DNA from: a bacterium | GTDB taxonomy: Bacteria > JAJVIF01 | Direction: 5' to 3' | DNA: 64,000 nt | Assembly: GCA_022072165.1 (NCBI GenBank) | Contig: JAJVIF010000003.1 | Location: 248,001-312,000 of the forward strand | Shown: piece by piece, positions 15,425 through 25,321 of the stretch | How positions within the stretch are numbered: the first letter of the stretch is position 1 | Layout of the letters: every line of letters starts with the position of its first letter | The notes under the pieces: model-generated | What the model was told of the DNA's origin: nothing | What the model saw: the letters and a program-made list of their open reading frames with translations, nothing else | Databases searched by the model: none | Position numbers and translations under genes: made by a program

Positions 15425-18400
15425 CTAGAAGCCGAGACGGACCGTCGGTGCCGAGAGGGCTCCTTCGATCTCGTCAAGGCACTGCTGGAAGTGCGCCCGG
15501 CTCAGTCCATCGAGGTTGGGGCTCACGGCGGCCTTCTTCAGGGCATCCCGGAGGGTCACCAGATCCAGGCGAGCCAGGGTAATGGCATCCGGCGGATAGA
15601 AGAAGCTGCCGTACAGGTAGATGCTCGTGAGGAGGGAGAGCTGGGTCCGCTGGAGATTGCGTCGATAGGAACTGACCGGCTGGATAAAGAAGGCTTCCTC
15701 CCAGACCGCGCCGCGCACCGCCCCGAACAGCTCCGCCATCGTCAGGAGATCCGTCCCCGCCGGGACATACTTCGCCGAGTCAAGGAGTCGGCTGAGCATC
15801 AGGGGGTCGTAGATCCAGGCCAGGGGCATGATCTGCGCGTTGAGGACGATGTCGTGGATAGGCAGATGACGGTTCATCGCCATGTAGGTGCTGCCCGAGA
15901 AATCGGGTTCCCGTTCGATCGCCAGCGAGCGAAGGAGCTCCGGCGAGAAGTTGAACGAGTCGCGTTTGTAGTAGTGGGTGATGAGGAAATCGAGAGCCGC
16001 TCGCTGTTCGGCCGCCGGCACTGGCGTATAGGGCAGGCTCCCATCGGGATCCCCTACGCGGTTACGGGAGTGGTAGACCCCGCCGATGTACCGGGGAGCG
16101 CTCATGGCGCTGAGCATGTAGCTCCGCATGGCCCAGCCAAAGCCGGTCCGCATCCGCTGGTAGCGGGTGCCATCCTTGCCGTGCTCACGGGGGAGCCGCT
16201 TCAGAAGGGCATTCGCGATTTCCATTTGGTGCTGGAAGTAGGTGAGGTTGTCCGAGCCCAGGTCCCAGGCGATGACAGAAGGATCCATAGCGGCGGTCCA
16301 GCCATACTGATCCTCATCGGTGGCATAGCCGTGCCCCGGCTTCGCCCACTCCTTCGCGATCGCCTCCAGCTTCGCCTTCTCCCGGTCCGGATTCCCCTTG
16401 GCTTCAGGAATCGGTGTGTAGCCGTACTTGATAGCGGCGATGTCGTAGGGGCCGAGATGGGTCTGGAACCACTCCCCCTGGGGCTTCCCGGGAGGGGCCA
16501 GGTTGGTGCCGGTGTAGTCCATCACGGACCCGGAGAGTCCAGCCAGCGCGCCAGCCTCGGTGGCGAGGTCGGCGATGGACTGCCAGGTGGAGGCTTTGTA
16601 GTTGTGGCGCAGGCCCAGGGTATGTCCGACTTCATGCGCCGTGATCGCCACCAGGAACTGCCGGACAAACTCCGCCTGGTCCATTTCTTCCCCAAGGAAG
16701 AGCTGGCTGGCGTAGAAGCTGCCGGCGGCCTCGTGCAGCGCTTCTTCCATCATGTTGCAGCTGTAGAGCGACTGATGGGGGCGATGTCCCGGCTGCCCTG
16801 CTGCGTGGGCGTGTTCTTTGAGGCAGGCAAGCGCGTCTGGCTTCCCGGCGGCTTCCCGCAGCTCCAGGACGGAGGGGGGCAGGGCGAGTCCCTGCGACAG
16901 ACCACGGGCGCGCTCGCGCTGGATGAGTCCCAGGGGATTGACCAGATCGCGATACTCCGCCTGGGCATACGCCATCATGTCAGCGGAGAAGCCGATGTCG
17001 GCGTCGTAAATCTGACCGGTGTAGGGATTCGCGCGGCTGGGACCGATGGCAAAGCCAGCGCCTGGTGCGACAAACCAGCGGATGGTGTTGTACCGGATGT
17101 CGGCCGGATCCCAGTCGGCATCGTCGGGCATCTGTTTCGCGATGATGGCATTGGAGAAGCCAGCGGCCTCGAAGGCCTTTTGCCAGACCTCGATGCCCTG
17201 GCGGACTCCCTCGCGATACTCGTGGGGGACCGTGTTCTCGATCCAGAAGATGATCGGCTCGACGGGGTCGGAGACTGCCGCTGACGGGTCCTGTTTCGTG
17301 AGGTGCCAGCGATTGATGTATCGCACGTAGCGGGTGTCCTTTAGGTCATCGGTGAAGTCCTGCTGCATAGTCAGGAAGTACCCGATGCGCTCGTCGCTCA
17401 GACGGGGGGTGTAGCCATTCTCTTTGGGGAGCTCGGACATCACCACCAGCATCTTGGTGATGGTGCTCCGGGGATCCGGCGTGATCGCCATGCCACCGAG
17501 CATCCCGTAGCCAGAGCCGTACATGTTGAGGGTGAGCTCGACATTGGAGTTCTGCGGGAAATTGTTGATGGCGGTGATAAAGCTGCCCATGGGATCGATG
17601 GCGCTGCCTCCGCCGAGATAGCTCAGCGGCGAGGACATGTTCAGGAGGTCGGAAAAGAAGATCATCGAGGCATCGAGCAGGACCGTGCCCGCCGGGAGGG
17701 GTTCCGGGTCGCTGGCTGATTCTTCAATCTCCTGTTCTTCAGCAGCGGGATCGTCGACTGTCTCAGGAACGTCGCCAGCTTTGTTGTCTTGCGACTTGTC
17801 CCGGCCTTTGCCCCGGACTCGCTCTTTGCTTTTGCTCTGTGACTTGCCCTTGGTTTTCTCCCTGGGCTCCTGGCCAGGCTGCTCACCGGCCGCATCAGCC
17901 GACGCCGGGTCAGGCGCAGGCTGACAGAAGAGCGGCATGGAGAGGAGCACGCTGTCGCTGGTGCCGGTCTTGACTGCCCGGGCGATGGGCGTATCGGGCC
18001 GCGCGGTGACATAGGTGTTCGGCACGATGAGCTGGACCGTGCGATAAGTCTGCCGGAAGTAGACCGGCAGATCGGGCCAGAGCATGGGTGCGATGAACAT
18101 TCCGCCCCCTGACCCGGCATTCAGGGTGTAGGAGAGGAGAAACTCCTTGTTCAGCTGTTCAGGCTTCAGCGCCAGGAAAGTCTGGCCGGTTTTCTCGTTC
18201 TGAAAGAAGGTGAAGAGACCGTCGATCCGCCTGCAGTCTTTGATGACGTCGGCCAGTGGCGGCCCAGCGGAAGGATCCATCTCCCCGAAATCTCCGGGAG
18301 GCATCCCTTCGTCCATCATCTCTTCGGACATGAGGTAATCGCCATCGTCACCCTGGGCCGCAGGATGGGTCCAGGCCGTGACTGGCAGGAGCAGACAGCA

Positions 18401-18454
18401 GACCAGGAGCCAGCCCGGTAACCGTCGGATGCTCGCGAGGGGGGAAAGTGACAT
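15425..18454 (-). CDS. secreted zinc metalloprotease (DUF5117/DUF5118/DUF4953 type)
   Basis: A large exported metzincin-like peptidase. The ATG at 18454 gives 1009 residues beginning with a signal peptide (hydrophobic WLLVCCLLLPVTAWT). The catalytic site is HEVGHTLGLRH at about residue 600, a full HExxHxxGxxH zinc motif, followed by a SVMDYTG segment resembling the Met-turn. Between the N-terminal DUF5118-like part and DUF5117 there is an insertion of about 50 residues very rich in Lys, Glu, Ser and Gly (around residues 180-235). It is a tandem paralogue of the 18713-21835 gene. Biological substrates of the family are unknown. Confidence 0.88.
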   Translation of the reverse strand: MSLSPLASIRRLPGWLLVCCLLLPVTAWTHPAAQGDDGDYLMSEEMMDEGMPPGDFGEMDPSAGPPLADVIKDCRRIDGLFTFFQNEKTGQTFLALKPEQLNKEFLLSYTLNAGSGGGMFIAPMLWPDLPVYFRQTYRTVQLIVPNTYVTARPDTPIARAVKTGTSDSVLLSMPLFCQPAPDPASADAAGEQPGQEPREKTKGKSQSKSKERVRGKGRDKSQDNKAGDVPETVDDPAAEEQEIEESASDPEPLPAGTVLLDASMIFFSDLLNMSSPLSYLGGGSAIDPMGSFITAINNFPQNSNVELTLNMYGSGYGMLGGMAITPDPRSTITKMLVVMSELPKENGYTPRLSDERIGYFLTMQQDFTDDLKDTRYVRYINRWHLTKQDPSAAVSDPVEPIIFWIENTVPHEYREGVRQGIEVWQKAFEAAGFSNAIIAKQMPDDADWDPADIRYNTIRWFVAPGAGFAIGPSRANPYTGQIYDADIGFSADMMAYAQAEYRDLVNPLGLIQRERARGLSQGLALPPSVLELREAAGKPDALACLKEHAHAAGQPGHRPHQSLYSCNMMEEALHEAAGSFYASQLFLGEEMDQAEFVRQFLVAITAHEVGHTLGLRHNYKASTWQSIADLATEAGALAGLSGSVMDYTGTNLAPPGKPQGEWFQTHLGPYDIAAIKYGYTPIPEAKGNPDREKAKLEAIAKEWAKPGHGYATDEDQYGWTAAMDPSVIAWDLGSDNLTYFQHQMEIANALLKRLPREHGKDGTRYQRMRTGFGWAMRSYMLSAMSAPRYIGGVYHSRNRVGDPDGSLPYTPVPAAEQRAALDFLITHYYKRDSFNFSPELLRSLAIEREPDFSGSTYMAMNRHLPIHDIVLNAQIMPLAWIYDPLMLSRLLDSAKYVPAGTDLLTMAELFGAVRGAVWEEAFFIQPVSSYRRNLQRTQLSLLTSIYLYGSFFYPPDAITLARLDLVTLRDALKKAAVSPNLDGLSRAHFQQCLDEIEGALSAPTVRLGF

Positions 18455-18644
18455 GGGTCGTGCACGACTCCAGCGAAGGGTAAAGAGAGACCAGTGGCTG
18501 CCTGTAGAACGGACAGCACGACGCACTCCGGAACGTCTGCTCCGGCCAGTGGCATCGTAAACCAGATTCAGAGCGATAAAGTGGTGCACTTCTCCCGAAT
18601 CACGATTTTCCTGGTCTCGCCAGGGGCCTAACCCACAACAACAA

Positions 18645-18670
18645 ACCGACCGGAGTCGCCCCCGGTCGGT
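18645..18670 (-). terminator. rho-independent terminator
   Basis: ACCGACCGG (18645-18653) pairs with CCGGTCGGT (18662-18670); on the minus strand the stem is followed by TTTGTTGTTG. It lies 43 bp after the stop of the second metalloprotease and separates its transcript from that of the downstream paralogue. Confidence 0.75.
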
Positions 18671-18712
18671 GCGTCAGGTGTGGCGCCTGGAAGCGCCTGA
18701 TGAGCGCGGTCC

Positions 18713-21700
18713 TTAGAAGAACAGGATCGAGGGGAACATCATGCCGCCCCCCTTCTGCACGACCGCGTTGAGGGTCTCCCGGATCCGGTCCCGGGACTCC
18801 TGGTAATGGGCGCGGGTGATGCCATCGAGCCCTGGCTGCGCCATCGCTTTTGTGAGTGCGGCCTCCAGGGTCGAGAGGTCGTTGCGGGCGAGGGTGATGG
18901 CATCCTCGGGATACCAGGCTCCCCCCTGCATGAAGAGGTCGATGAGGAGCTGCAGCTGCTCCCGCTGGAGATTCCGGCGCATCGAGGTGACGTTGCGTCC
19001 ATCGAAGGCTTCCTGCCAGATGGCCCCACGGATCGCCCCGAACAGTTCAGCCATCGTCAGGACATCCTCGCCCGGTGCCAGCAACAGCGGGATATCCTGC
19101 ATCCGCTTCAGGACCACGGCGTCGTACATCCAGAGGAGCGGGGTCTTCTGGATGCCCAGGACGGTGTCATGCACCGGGAAGTCCCGGCGGCTGGACGAAG
19201 ACATCCCCTGATCGAGGTCAGCGTGGCGCTCCAGCGCCAGCTTGCGCAGGAGGTCGGGCGGGAAGTTGAAGCTCTCCGGTGCCCAGTAGTTGGTGATGAA
19301 GAAGTTCAGCGCTTCGCGTTGCTTAGCCGCCGGGATGGGCGTGAAGGGGAGCCGTCCATCGGGGTCGCCGACACGATGGCGAACATGCTCGATGCCGCCG
19401 ATGTAGCGCGGGACATTGGTGGAGGCCTGCGCCCAGGGGCCGAGGGCGTAGGAGAACATCCGGCGGTACGCAGGGTAGGGGGTCTGGGATTTCCGCAGAT
19501 GCCAGTCGATGCTGGTCAGCAGCTCCCGTCCCACCTGAATCTGGTCGGTGTAATAGGCCAAGGGGTCGCTGGAGAGGTCCCAGTACTGGGTGGTGGGGTC
19601 CATCGCTGCGGACCAGCCGCCGGCATCCTCATCGGTGGCATAGGCAAGTCCGCGCTGTGCCCCCTGCGCCGCCAGTGCTTCCAGGGTCTCACGCTCATCC
19701 TCTGTGGTCTCTGCACCGGGGATGACCGAGTAGCCGTACTTGATGGCGTGGATGTCGTAGGGGCCGACTTTCGTCTGGAAATAGTGGCCCTGCTTCTTCG
19801 CCCGGGGCGCAAGATTCACACCGGTGTAGTCCATGACGGAGCCGGTCAGTCCGGCTTCGTGGGCCGCCTCGCTGTGGAGATGCTCCGGGTCATGGAATGT
19901 GGAGGCCTTGTAGTTGTGACGCAGTCCGAGGGTATGCCCCACCTCATGCGCTGTGATCGACGCGACGTACTCCTGGAGGAACGCGAGTTCCTCTTTGGAG
20001 CCAGGGGTGAAGTGACCTTCCATGAGGCAGGCGTGGTAGAGCATCCCGGCCTGGTCCACGATTTCTTCCACCATGGAGCAGTGATGGTGCTCACTCCCCC
20101 ACTCCGCGCGGTGCTGCGCCTCGCGGAGGATGGCCTCCTGCCGGGCCGCCCAGGCGGCAGGATCGCTGTTGACAGCCCGCAGCTCGTTCACCATCGGCGG
20201 GAGGGCCTGGCCCTGGGTCAGGGCCTGCAGGCGCTGTCGCTGAATCGACCGCAGCGGATCAATCACGTTGTCGAAGCGTCGTGACGAGAGAGAAACCATG
20301 TCAGCGGAAAAGCCGATGTCGGCGTCATACAACTGACCGGTGAAGGGGTTGGCGCGACTCGGGCCGATAGCGAATGCGGCTCCGGGGGCGACAAACCAGC
20401 GGATAACGTTGTACCGGACATCGGCGGAGTCCCACTCGGCGTCGTCAGGCTGCTGTTTCGCGATGATGGCGTTGGAGAAGCCCGCGGCTTCGAAAGCCGG
20501 CTGCCAGGCTTCGATGCCGGCGCGGACCGCGTCGCGATATTCCTCGGGGACGTTGCGATCGATCCAGAAGACGATCGGCTCCACCGGGTCGCTGATCTCG
20601 GCTGACGGGTCCTGCTTTTCGAGCTTCCAGCGATTGATGTAGCGGATGGTCCGGGTGTAACCGGTGTTGGTGGTGAAGTCGTGACGGAGGGTCAGGAAAT
20701 ACCCCACGCGCTCATCGCTCATCCGGGAGCGGTAGTCGCCTTCGGGCACCTGTGACAGCGAGTAGACCAACTTGATGATGCTGGAGCGGGGGTCGGGGTT
20801 GCTGCCACCACCAGCCCCCATCAGCATGGCAAAGATATCCATGCCGCCCATGACATTGAGGGTGACTTCGACGTTGCTGTTTTCGGGGTAGCCCTGCAGC
20901 TTCGTAAAGAAGCTCGACTGCGGATCGGCTCCGCCCCCCCCACCACCGCCGAACGGATTCGATGCTCCGACCGGAATCAGTCCGCCCATAAAGAGGGGCG
21001 TGGCATCAATGAGGATGGTCCCCTCTGCAGGCGGGGTTTTGGTCTTGGGTGCGTCGTCCTCGCCCGCCGCAGCCGCGTCAGAGCCCTGCTCCGCGATGTC
21101 AGCATCGGCCACGGCTGGCTCGACTTCTTCCGGGGTAGGGTCGCCAGGTCCGGCGGGATCCGGCGGGTTGTCGGGATCGGCTTCAGCCTTCCAGGGACTC
21201 AGATCGTCCCGCATCGCCGGCGCGTAGCGACGTCCAGCGCTACCAGAGCGTCGGGTCGCTTTTGCGGGTTTCTTTGCAGCTGGCGCATCAGCTTTATCGC
21301 CGCCGTCTTTGTCGCCTTTCTTTTTGTCCTCTGAGTTCTCCTCCCCTTTGGCTTCGTCTGCCGTCGCAGGGGCACAAACTGACTGCAGGGTCAGGAGAAT
21401 GGAGTCGGAGCGCGCCGCTTCCACCGCCCGATAAATGGCTTTGGACTCATCGGCGGTCATTCGGGTATTGGGACGAATGATCTGGATCGATTTATAGGTC
21501 TGCTTGAAGTAGACCGGGAGGCTGGGCCAGAGAGAAGGCGCGAGATAGCGTCCGCCGCCAGTCCCTTCCAGCAGGGTGGAACTGACGAGGTAGGTCGGGC
21601 CGAACTGCCCTGGCTCGATCGCCATCAGGACCTGGCCCGTTTCCTTATTCCAGTAGAAGTCAAACAGTCCTTCGACCTGCTCGAAATCCTTAATGACTTC

Positions 21701-21835
21701 GGTGAAGGGGGGCTGCTCGCCGTTGGGGCCCCGGCCCCCTCCCCCACCGCGCATACCCCCGGGCTGAGCCTGAACGCTGGACAGCAGTAGCAGCGTGAGC
21801 AGAGGCCCTGCCAGGACCCACCATCGAGACACCAT
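18713..21835 (-). CDS. secreted zinc metalloprotease, tandem paralogue
   Basis: A 1040-residue paralogue of the 15425-18454 protein, with signal peptide (LAGPLLTLLLLSSVQAQ), DUF5118-like N-terminus (PPFTEVIKDFEQVEGLFDFYW), DUF5117 and the zinc site HEVGHTLGLRHNYKAS at about residue 630, then SVMDYTGVNLAP. The active-site region is almost identical to its neighbour while the flanks are well diverged, so the duplication is old. It too carries a Lys/Asp/Ala-rich charged insertion near residues 175-280, plus a run of seven glycines near 325. A terminator on its 3' side means each copy is probably transcribed on its own. Confidence 0.88.
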   Translation of the reverse strand: MVSRWWVLAGPLLTLLLLSSVQAQPGGMRGGGGGRGPNGEQPPFTEVIKDFEQVEGLFDFYWNKETGQVLMAIEPGQFGPTYLVSSTLLEGTGGGRYLAPSLWPSLPVYFKQTYKSIQIIRPNTRMTADESKAIYRAVEAARSDSILLTLQSVCAPATADEAKGEENSEDKKKGDKDGGDKADAPAAKKPAKATRRSGSAGRRYAPAMRDDLSPWKAEADPDNPPDPAGPGDPTPEEVEPAVADADIAEQGSDAAAAGEDDAPKTKTPPAEGTILIDATPLFMGGLIPVGASNPFGGGGGGGADPQSSFFTKLQGYPENSNVEVTLNVMGGMDIFAMLMGAGGGSNPDPRSSIIKLVYSLSQVPEGDYRSRMSDERVGYFLTLRHDFTTNTGYTRTIRYINRWKLEKQDPSAEISDPVEPIVFWIDRNVPEEYRDAVRAGIEAWQPAFEAAGFSNAIIAKQQPDDAEWDSADVRYNVIRWFVAPGAAFAIGPSRANPFTGQLYDADIGFSADMVSLSSRRFDNVIDPLRSIQRQRLQALTQGQALPPMVNELRAVNSDPAAWAARQEAILREAQHRAEWGSEHHHCSMVEEIVDQAGMLYHACLMEGHFTPGSKEELAFLQEYVASITAHEVGHTLGLRHNYKASTFHDPEHLHSEAAHEAGLTGSVMDYTGVNLAPRAKKQGHYFQTKVGPYDIHAIKYGYSVIPGAETTEDERETLEALAAQGAQRGLAYATDEDAGGWSAAMDPTTQYWDLSSDPLAYYTDQIQVGRELLTSIDWHLRKSQTPYPAYRRMFSYALGPWAQASTNVPRYIGGIEHVRHRVGDPDGRLPFTPIPAAKQREALNFFITNYWAPESFNFPPDLLRKLALERHADLDQGMSSSSRRDFPVHDTVLGIQKTPLLWMYDAVVLKRMQDIPLLLAPGEDVLTMAELFGAIRGAIWQEAFDGRNVTSMRRNLQREQLQLLIDLFMQGGAWYPEDAITLARNDLSTLEAALTKAMAQPGLDGITRAHYQESRDRIRETLNAVVQKGGGMMFPSILFF

Positions 21836-21969
21836 AACGTGCTCCCTTGTCGGACGAAGCTATGACGAATCGGCCCACAGGACCAGCCGGTGAGCCGAAG
21901 CGATTATAGAAAGATTAAGCGCGTCATGTAACAGGGAGTCCGGCTGGTCCGGAACAAAGACGGTGCCGG

Positions 21970-22803
21970 CTACTCCGCGACGTGGACCACACCCAGGCTC
22001 GGCAGGTCGATGCGCGACGGCCGGACCACTGCCGGGCGCTCCATGACGGCGGTGGCGCTGGGGTCTCCCTGAACGACCGACTGCGCGGAGTCCTCCGCCG
22101 GGGCGAGGTCCCCTGTCAGGTCGATTTCTTCCACATGCGGCAGGAAGTCCTGATAGACAAAGTTCCCCTGCACGAGCGACTGCCCCCGGACCAGCCGCAA
22201 CGGCTTGCGAAAGACCGGGGAATCCCAAACCAGCGTATGAAACTCGCCGAACTCGCCGCACGGGTCGACATGCGCTGGCAGGTCCAGCAGGAACTGCTCA
22301 TTGAACGCCCGACCCACAAAGCTGGACGGGAGTCGGGTGGTGTCGACAGCAGTGACCCAGGCCTGCGACCCCCCGGCGATTTGCTCCTTCGCCAGGGCCA
22401 GCGGCTGCTCCCCCCAGAGCGGGAAGAGCGCCTTCAGTCCCATTTGCTCCAGCAGCTGCTCGCGATAGCCCCGGATATCCGACAAGTGGATATCGGCAAA
22501 GGCGACGCCCTGGATCTCGTGGGCGGTTTGAGCCTCGAGCAAAGCCAGGTTGATCGCCGATTCATACGCCACGTTGGAGCAGGGATTGGGCAGCGGTGCC
22601 GTGATGATGGGGAGTCCTGTCAGGCGCGCCTGCGCCAGGACAAGTTCGATCCGGGTGTACTGAATCGGGACGCGGCGCTCAGCTCCGGAGTAGGTGGTTA
22701 GCAGCGCCACGACTTCGACGTCGTTCCGCTCACGGAGACGCTTCAGGGCCCAGGCGGAATCCTTGCCAGACGACCACGACAGGGCGATGGGCATACGGGA
22801 CAT
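21970..22803 (-). CDS. Dph6-like PP-loop ATP pyrophosphatase
   Basis: A 277-residue adenine-nucleotide alpha-hydrolase-fold protein (DUF71, related to eukaryotic/archaeal diphthamide synthetase Dph6). The PP-loop SWSSGKDSAWAL is at about residues 9-20; other family segments are PLPNPCSNVAYE, GVAFADIHLSDIRGYRE and GEFGEFHTLVWDSP. Bacteria do not make diphthamide, so the bacterial reaction is unknown; it probably adenylates a substrate and amidates it. A C-terminal Ala/Pro/Val-rich tail of about 60 residues is extra. GGAG precedes the ATG. hisC lies upstream on the same strand. Confidence 0.85.
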   Translation of the reverse strand: MSRMPIALSWSSGKDSAWALKRLRERNDVEVVALLTTYSGAERRVPIQYTRIELVLAQARLTGLPIITAPLPNPCSNVAYESAINLALLEAQTAHEIQGVAFADIHLSDIRGYREQLLEQMGLKALFPLWGEQPLALAKEQIAGGSQAWVTAVDTTRLPSSFVGRAFNEQFLLDLPAHVDPCGEFGEFHTLVWDSPVFRKPLRLVRGQSLVQGNFVYQDFLPHVEEIDLTGDLAPAEDSAQSVVQGDPSATAVMERPAVVRPSRIDLPSLGVVHVAE

Positions 22804-22905
22804 ACCAGTCTCCTTCCTGCAGTCGCCTGCAGTGCAACAGTTAGCTGCTAAGAGTGCCGCCCCGCAGGCGGGGTTGAAGAAAGCAGAGCGAAAGTGGAGT
22901 CCAGA

Positions 22906-24072
22906 TCAGACGGCTGAAACAGCGCTGGCGGACATCTCTGCCATCACCAGCTCCGCCGCCTGGAAGAAACGGGCGTTCATCTCCCGCGTACCAAAGGTCA
23001 CCCGGATCCACTCCGGTTCGTCGAAGATCCAGCCGGGCCGGATGATCACGCCGTGCCGGTTCAGCGCAGCCGCAAAGTCCCGGGAAGAGCGGCCAATGTG
23101 AATCCAGATGAAGTTCGCCTGGGTCGGCTTGTACGCCCATCCGAGGGCATGCAGCCGATCGTAGTAGTACCGCTTTTCGGTCCAGACCAGGTCCTGCGAG
23201 CGGCGGATGAATTCGGTATCGGTGAGGGCCGCCATGCCAGCTTCCTGGGCAAGGCGATTGACACTGAAGGTGAGACGAATGCGATCGAGGTACTGGACCA
23301 GAGTTGGTGGCGCGATGAGATAGCCCAGACGGAGTCCGGCGATCCCGCCGATCTTGGCGAGGGTGCGGAGAATGGCGACATGATGTCCCGCCCGGAGATA
23401 AGTCAGACTGTCGGGGTAGTCGCAGCCGGGCTCCACGAAGTCGGCGTATGCCTCATCGAGGACCACGACGGCGCGGTTGGCGTTGAGCTCCAGGAGACGG
23501 TCGATCTCGCCGGTGGTGAGCATTTGTCCGGTGGGATTGTTGGGATTGCAGACCCAGACGATTTTGGTGCGGTCCGAGATGGCGCGGCCCATGGCCTCGA
23601 CATCGTGGATGTGGTCAGGATGGGCGATGGCAAGAAAGTCTTCGTCGGTCAGCGGCGTCGGCAGCGCGTGGGTCCACTGGCTGACGATGCGGTACTTCAT
23701 GAAGCTGGGTCGGGCGGCGATCGCCTGATCGCCGGGTTCCAGCAGCACCCGTCCCAGGTCCATGAGGGTCGCGACTCCCCCATTGCCCAGGTAGATGTGG
23801 TCCGGCGTGACCCCGTGGTGCGCCGCCAGCGCCTGTCGCAAATAAAAGCAGGAGTCTTCAGGGTACTGCCAGACATCCTCGATGGCGGTCCGCAGGATGG
23901 CGAGGGCCTGGGGACTCACCCCCAGGACATTTTCATTGGAGGCCAGCTTGATAATCGGCTGGTCTTCAGGCAGGCCTAGCTCGCGTCGCAATTCAGCGAC
24001 CGGCTTGCCGGGCACATAAGGCGTGACCTGCTGGAGATAGGGTCGGATGAGGTCCTCGATGCGCCGGCCCAC
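22906..24072 (-). CDS. hisC: histidinol-phosphate aminotransferase family (HisC)
   Basis: A class I/II PLP aminotransferase of 388 residues. It shows PYVPGKP, KLASNENVLGVSPQA, the PLP-binding NPNNPTG, VVLDEAYADFVEP and the Schiff-base lysine in RTLAKIGGIAGLRLGY, ending with RPGWIFDEPEWIRVTFGT. The residue before the catalytic Lys is Ala where most HisC have Ser. No other histidine genes are nearby, so a role with aromatic or other amino acids is possible. The GTG start is backed by a strong AAAGGAGG. Confidence 0.88.
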   Translation of the reverse strand: MGRRIEDLIRPYLQQVTPYVPGKPVAELRRELGLPEDQPIIKLASNENVLGVSPQALAILRTAIEDVWQYPEDSCFYLRQALAAHHGVTPDHIYLGNGGVATLMDLGRVLLEPGDQAIAARPSFMKYRIVSQWTHALPTPLTDEDFLAIAHPDHIHDVEAMGRAISDRTKIVWVCNPNNPTGQMLTTGEIDRLLELNANRAVVVLDEAYADFVEPGCDYPDSLTYLRAGHHVAILRTLAKIGGIAGLRLGYLIAPPTLVQYLDRIRLTFSVNRLAQEAGMAALTDTEFIRRSQDLVWTEKRYYYDRLHALGWAYKPTQANFIWIHIGRSSRDFAAALNRHGVIIRPGWIFDEPEWIRVTFGTREMNARFFQAAELVMAEMSASAVSAV

Positions 24073-24138
24073 GGCGGCCTCCTTTGCGCTTCGTGCAGCG
24101 GCATCTTAACAGAGGGATCGACGGGGTCCTCAATGACA

Positions 24139-24163
24139 AACGCCGCGGGGGCACCGCGGCGTT
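24139..24163 (-). terminator. stem-loop terminator, 10-bp stem
   Basis: AACGCCGCGG (24139-24148) pairs perfectly with CCGCGGCGTT (24154-24163) around a 5-nt loop, 30 bp after the stop at 24194. The minus-strand 3' flank reads TTTGTCATT, a short U-rich tail. Confidence 0.6.
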
Positions 24164-24193
24164 GTTGATGTTGGTCAGCCGGACGGAGGCAAT

Positions 24194-25057
24194 CTACGGC
24201 AGGTCAGCCGGAGTCTCGCCCGGGAGCAGGAACATGTTGTCATCGAACCGGATGCCATCGAGCACGTTACTGTAGTCGGTCCGCTCGGTCGCACCGACGA
24301 GGCTCAGCTCGGTCCGGAGAATCTTGAAGTCGCCGACCCGGACCCAGATCCGCAGGTACTTGTATCCGAGGAGCTGGTCGAAGGGGCTGGCATCGATGCC
24401 ATAGACCAACTGGCGGGACTTGGAGCCCTGACCTTCGCGGACCGTCGCCAGCATCCGGGCATTGCAGGCCGTCATCAGTTCGGTCATGGAATAGTCGCCG
24501 CGCTGAGCGTTGTCCCGCACGATGCCGTGAATCTTGAGGCCCTTCAGAAACGCCTCGATGCCTGCCGGGGTCGGCTGGGCATACGGCAGCGGGAGAAACT
24601 CCGCCTGCGCGTTCTGGCCATCCTGGTGATACAGGGCTGCGCCATTGGCGAAGAGGTTGTAGACCGGCCGGACCGCTCCCCCCTGATTCAGGGTCGCCGC
24701 ATCAATGACCCGGGAGCCGCTCCGGTCGCGGACCATCACCTGACCCGTCATCTGGAAGGGATCGATCCGCGCCACATCAGCCTGCGGCACCGTGCCGTAG
24801 AGCGACGTGGAGAGTTCCTTGATGAACCAAGTCTGATAGGTGAAGTACGCGCCAGTGCCAATCTCGGTCTGGGAGTTGTCCCAGGAACGGGAGGCGAAGG
24901 GGAGTCCCCAGGATTGCTGGGTTGTGACTAAGCTTCCTGGCAGGGGACGCATGGCATAGGCACTGAACGGCGGCGTGGTGTCGGCTGACGCGGTCAGCGG
25001 GGCCAGCAGCATCAGGCTGGCTGCGAGACTCAGGATGGCGGGTCGCCAGAGGCTCAA
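24194..25057 (-). CDS. exported protein, unknown function
   Basis: A secreted protein with a clear Sec signal peptide (WRPAILSLAASLMLLAPLTASA) and a beta-rich body of about 260 residues. The C-terminal stretch (FKILRTELSLVGATERTDYSNVLDGIRFDDNMFLLP) resembles the end of LolA/DUF1571-type lipid-binding beta sheets, but this is a weak impression. The start is uncertain: the frame is open to an ATG at 25144, but a TTG at 25057 places GGAG nine bases upstream and puts the signal peptide at the N-terminus, so I prefer it (287 residues). Terminator-like hairpins lie on its 3' side and beyond its 5' side. Confidence 0.7.
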   Translation of the reverse strand: MSLWRPAILSLAASLMLLAPLTASADTTPPFSAYAMRPLPGSLVTTQQSWGLPFASRSWDNSQTEIGTGAYFTYQTWFIKELSTSLYGTVPQADVARIDPFQMTGQVMVRDRSGSRVIDAATLNQGGAVRPVYNLFANGAALYHQDGQNAQAEFLPLPYAQPTPAGIEAFLKGLKIHGIVRDNAQRGDYSMTELMTACNARMLATVREGQGSKSRQLVYGIDASPFDQLLGYKYLRIWVRVGDFKILRTELSLVGATERTDYSNVLDGIRFDDNMFLLPGETPADLP

Positions 25058-25266
25058 GCGGTTGGTCTCCAATGGACAGCTGGTCGTGGATTGCTCCACG
25101 CCCCCGGGAGAACGCCGGGGTAGCGGTAATCTACCACAGCGCATCGAACAGGTGGATACCTTGGATTAGCGGTTATGGTGTGCGGAAAATGGCCCTGACC
25201 TCTAACCGCAGGGTCAGGCCCAGACCAGTCCCGGCCAGGAGATTGTCACCACTTTTGACAAACAAC

Positions 25267-25295
25267 CAACGCCCCCGGCAGGACCAGGGGCGTTG
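25267..25295 (-). terminator. rho-independent terminator
   Basis: CAACGCCCC (25267-25275) pairs with GGGGCGTTG (25287-25295); the minus-strand tail is GTTGTTTGTC. It lies 27 bp beyond the stop of the TadG-like gene and probably ends the pilin operon. Confidence 0.7.
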
Positions 25296-25321
25296 CACGT
25301 CAGGTGGTCAGGAGACGGCGA

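Noticed and set aside
15491-17284. 597-residue plus-strand frame within the first metalloprotease gene
   Set aside because: Antisense to the HExxHxxGxxH protease, with no recognisable sequence.
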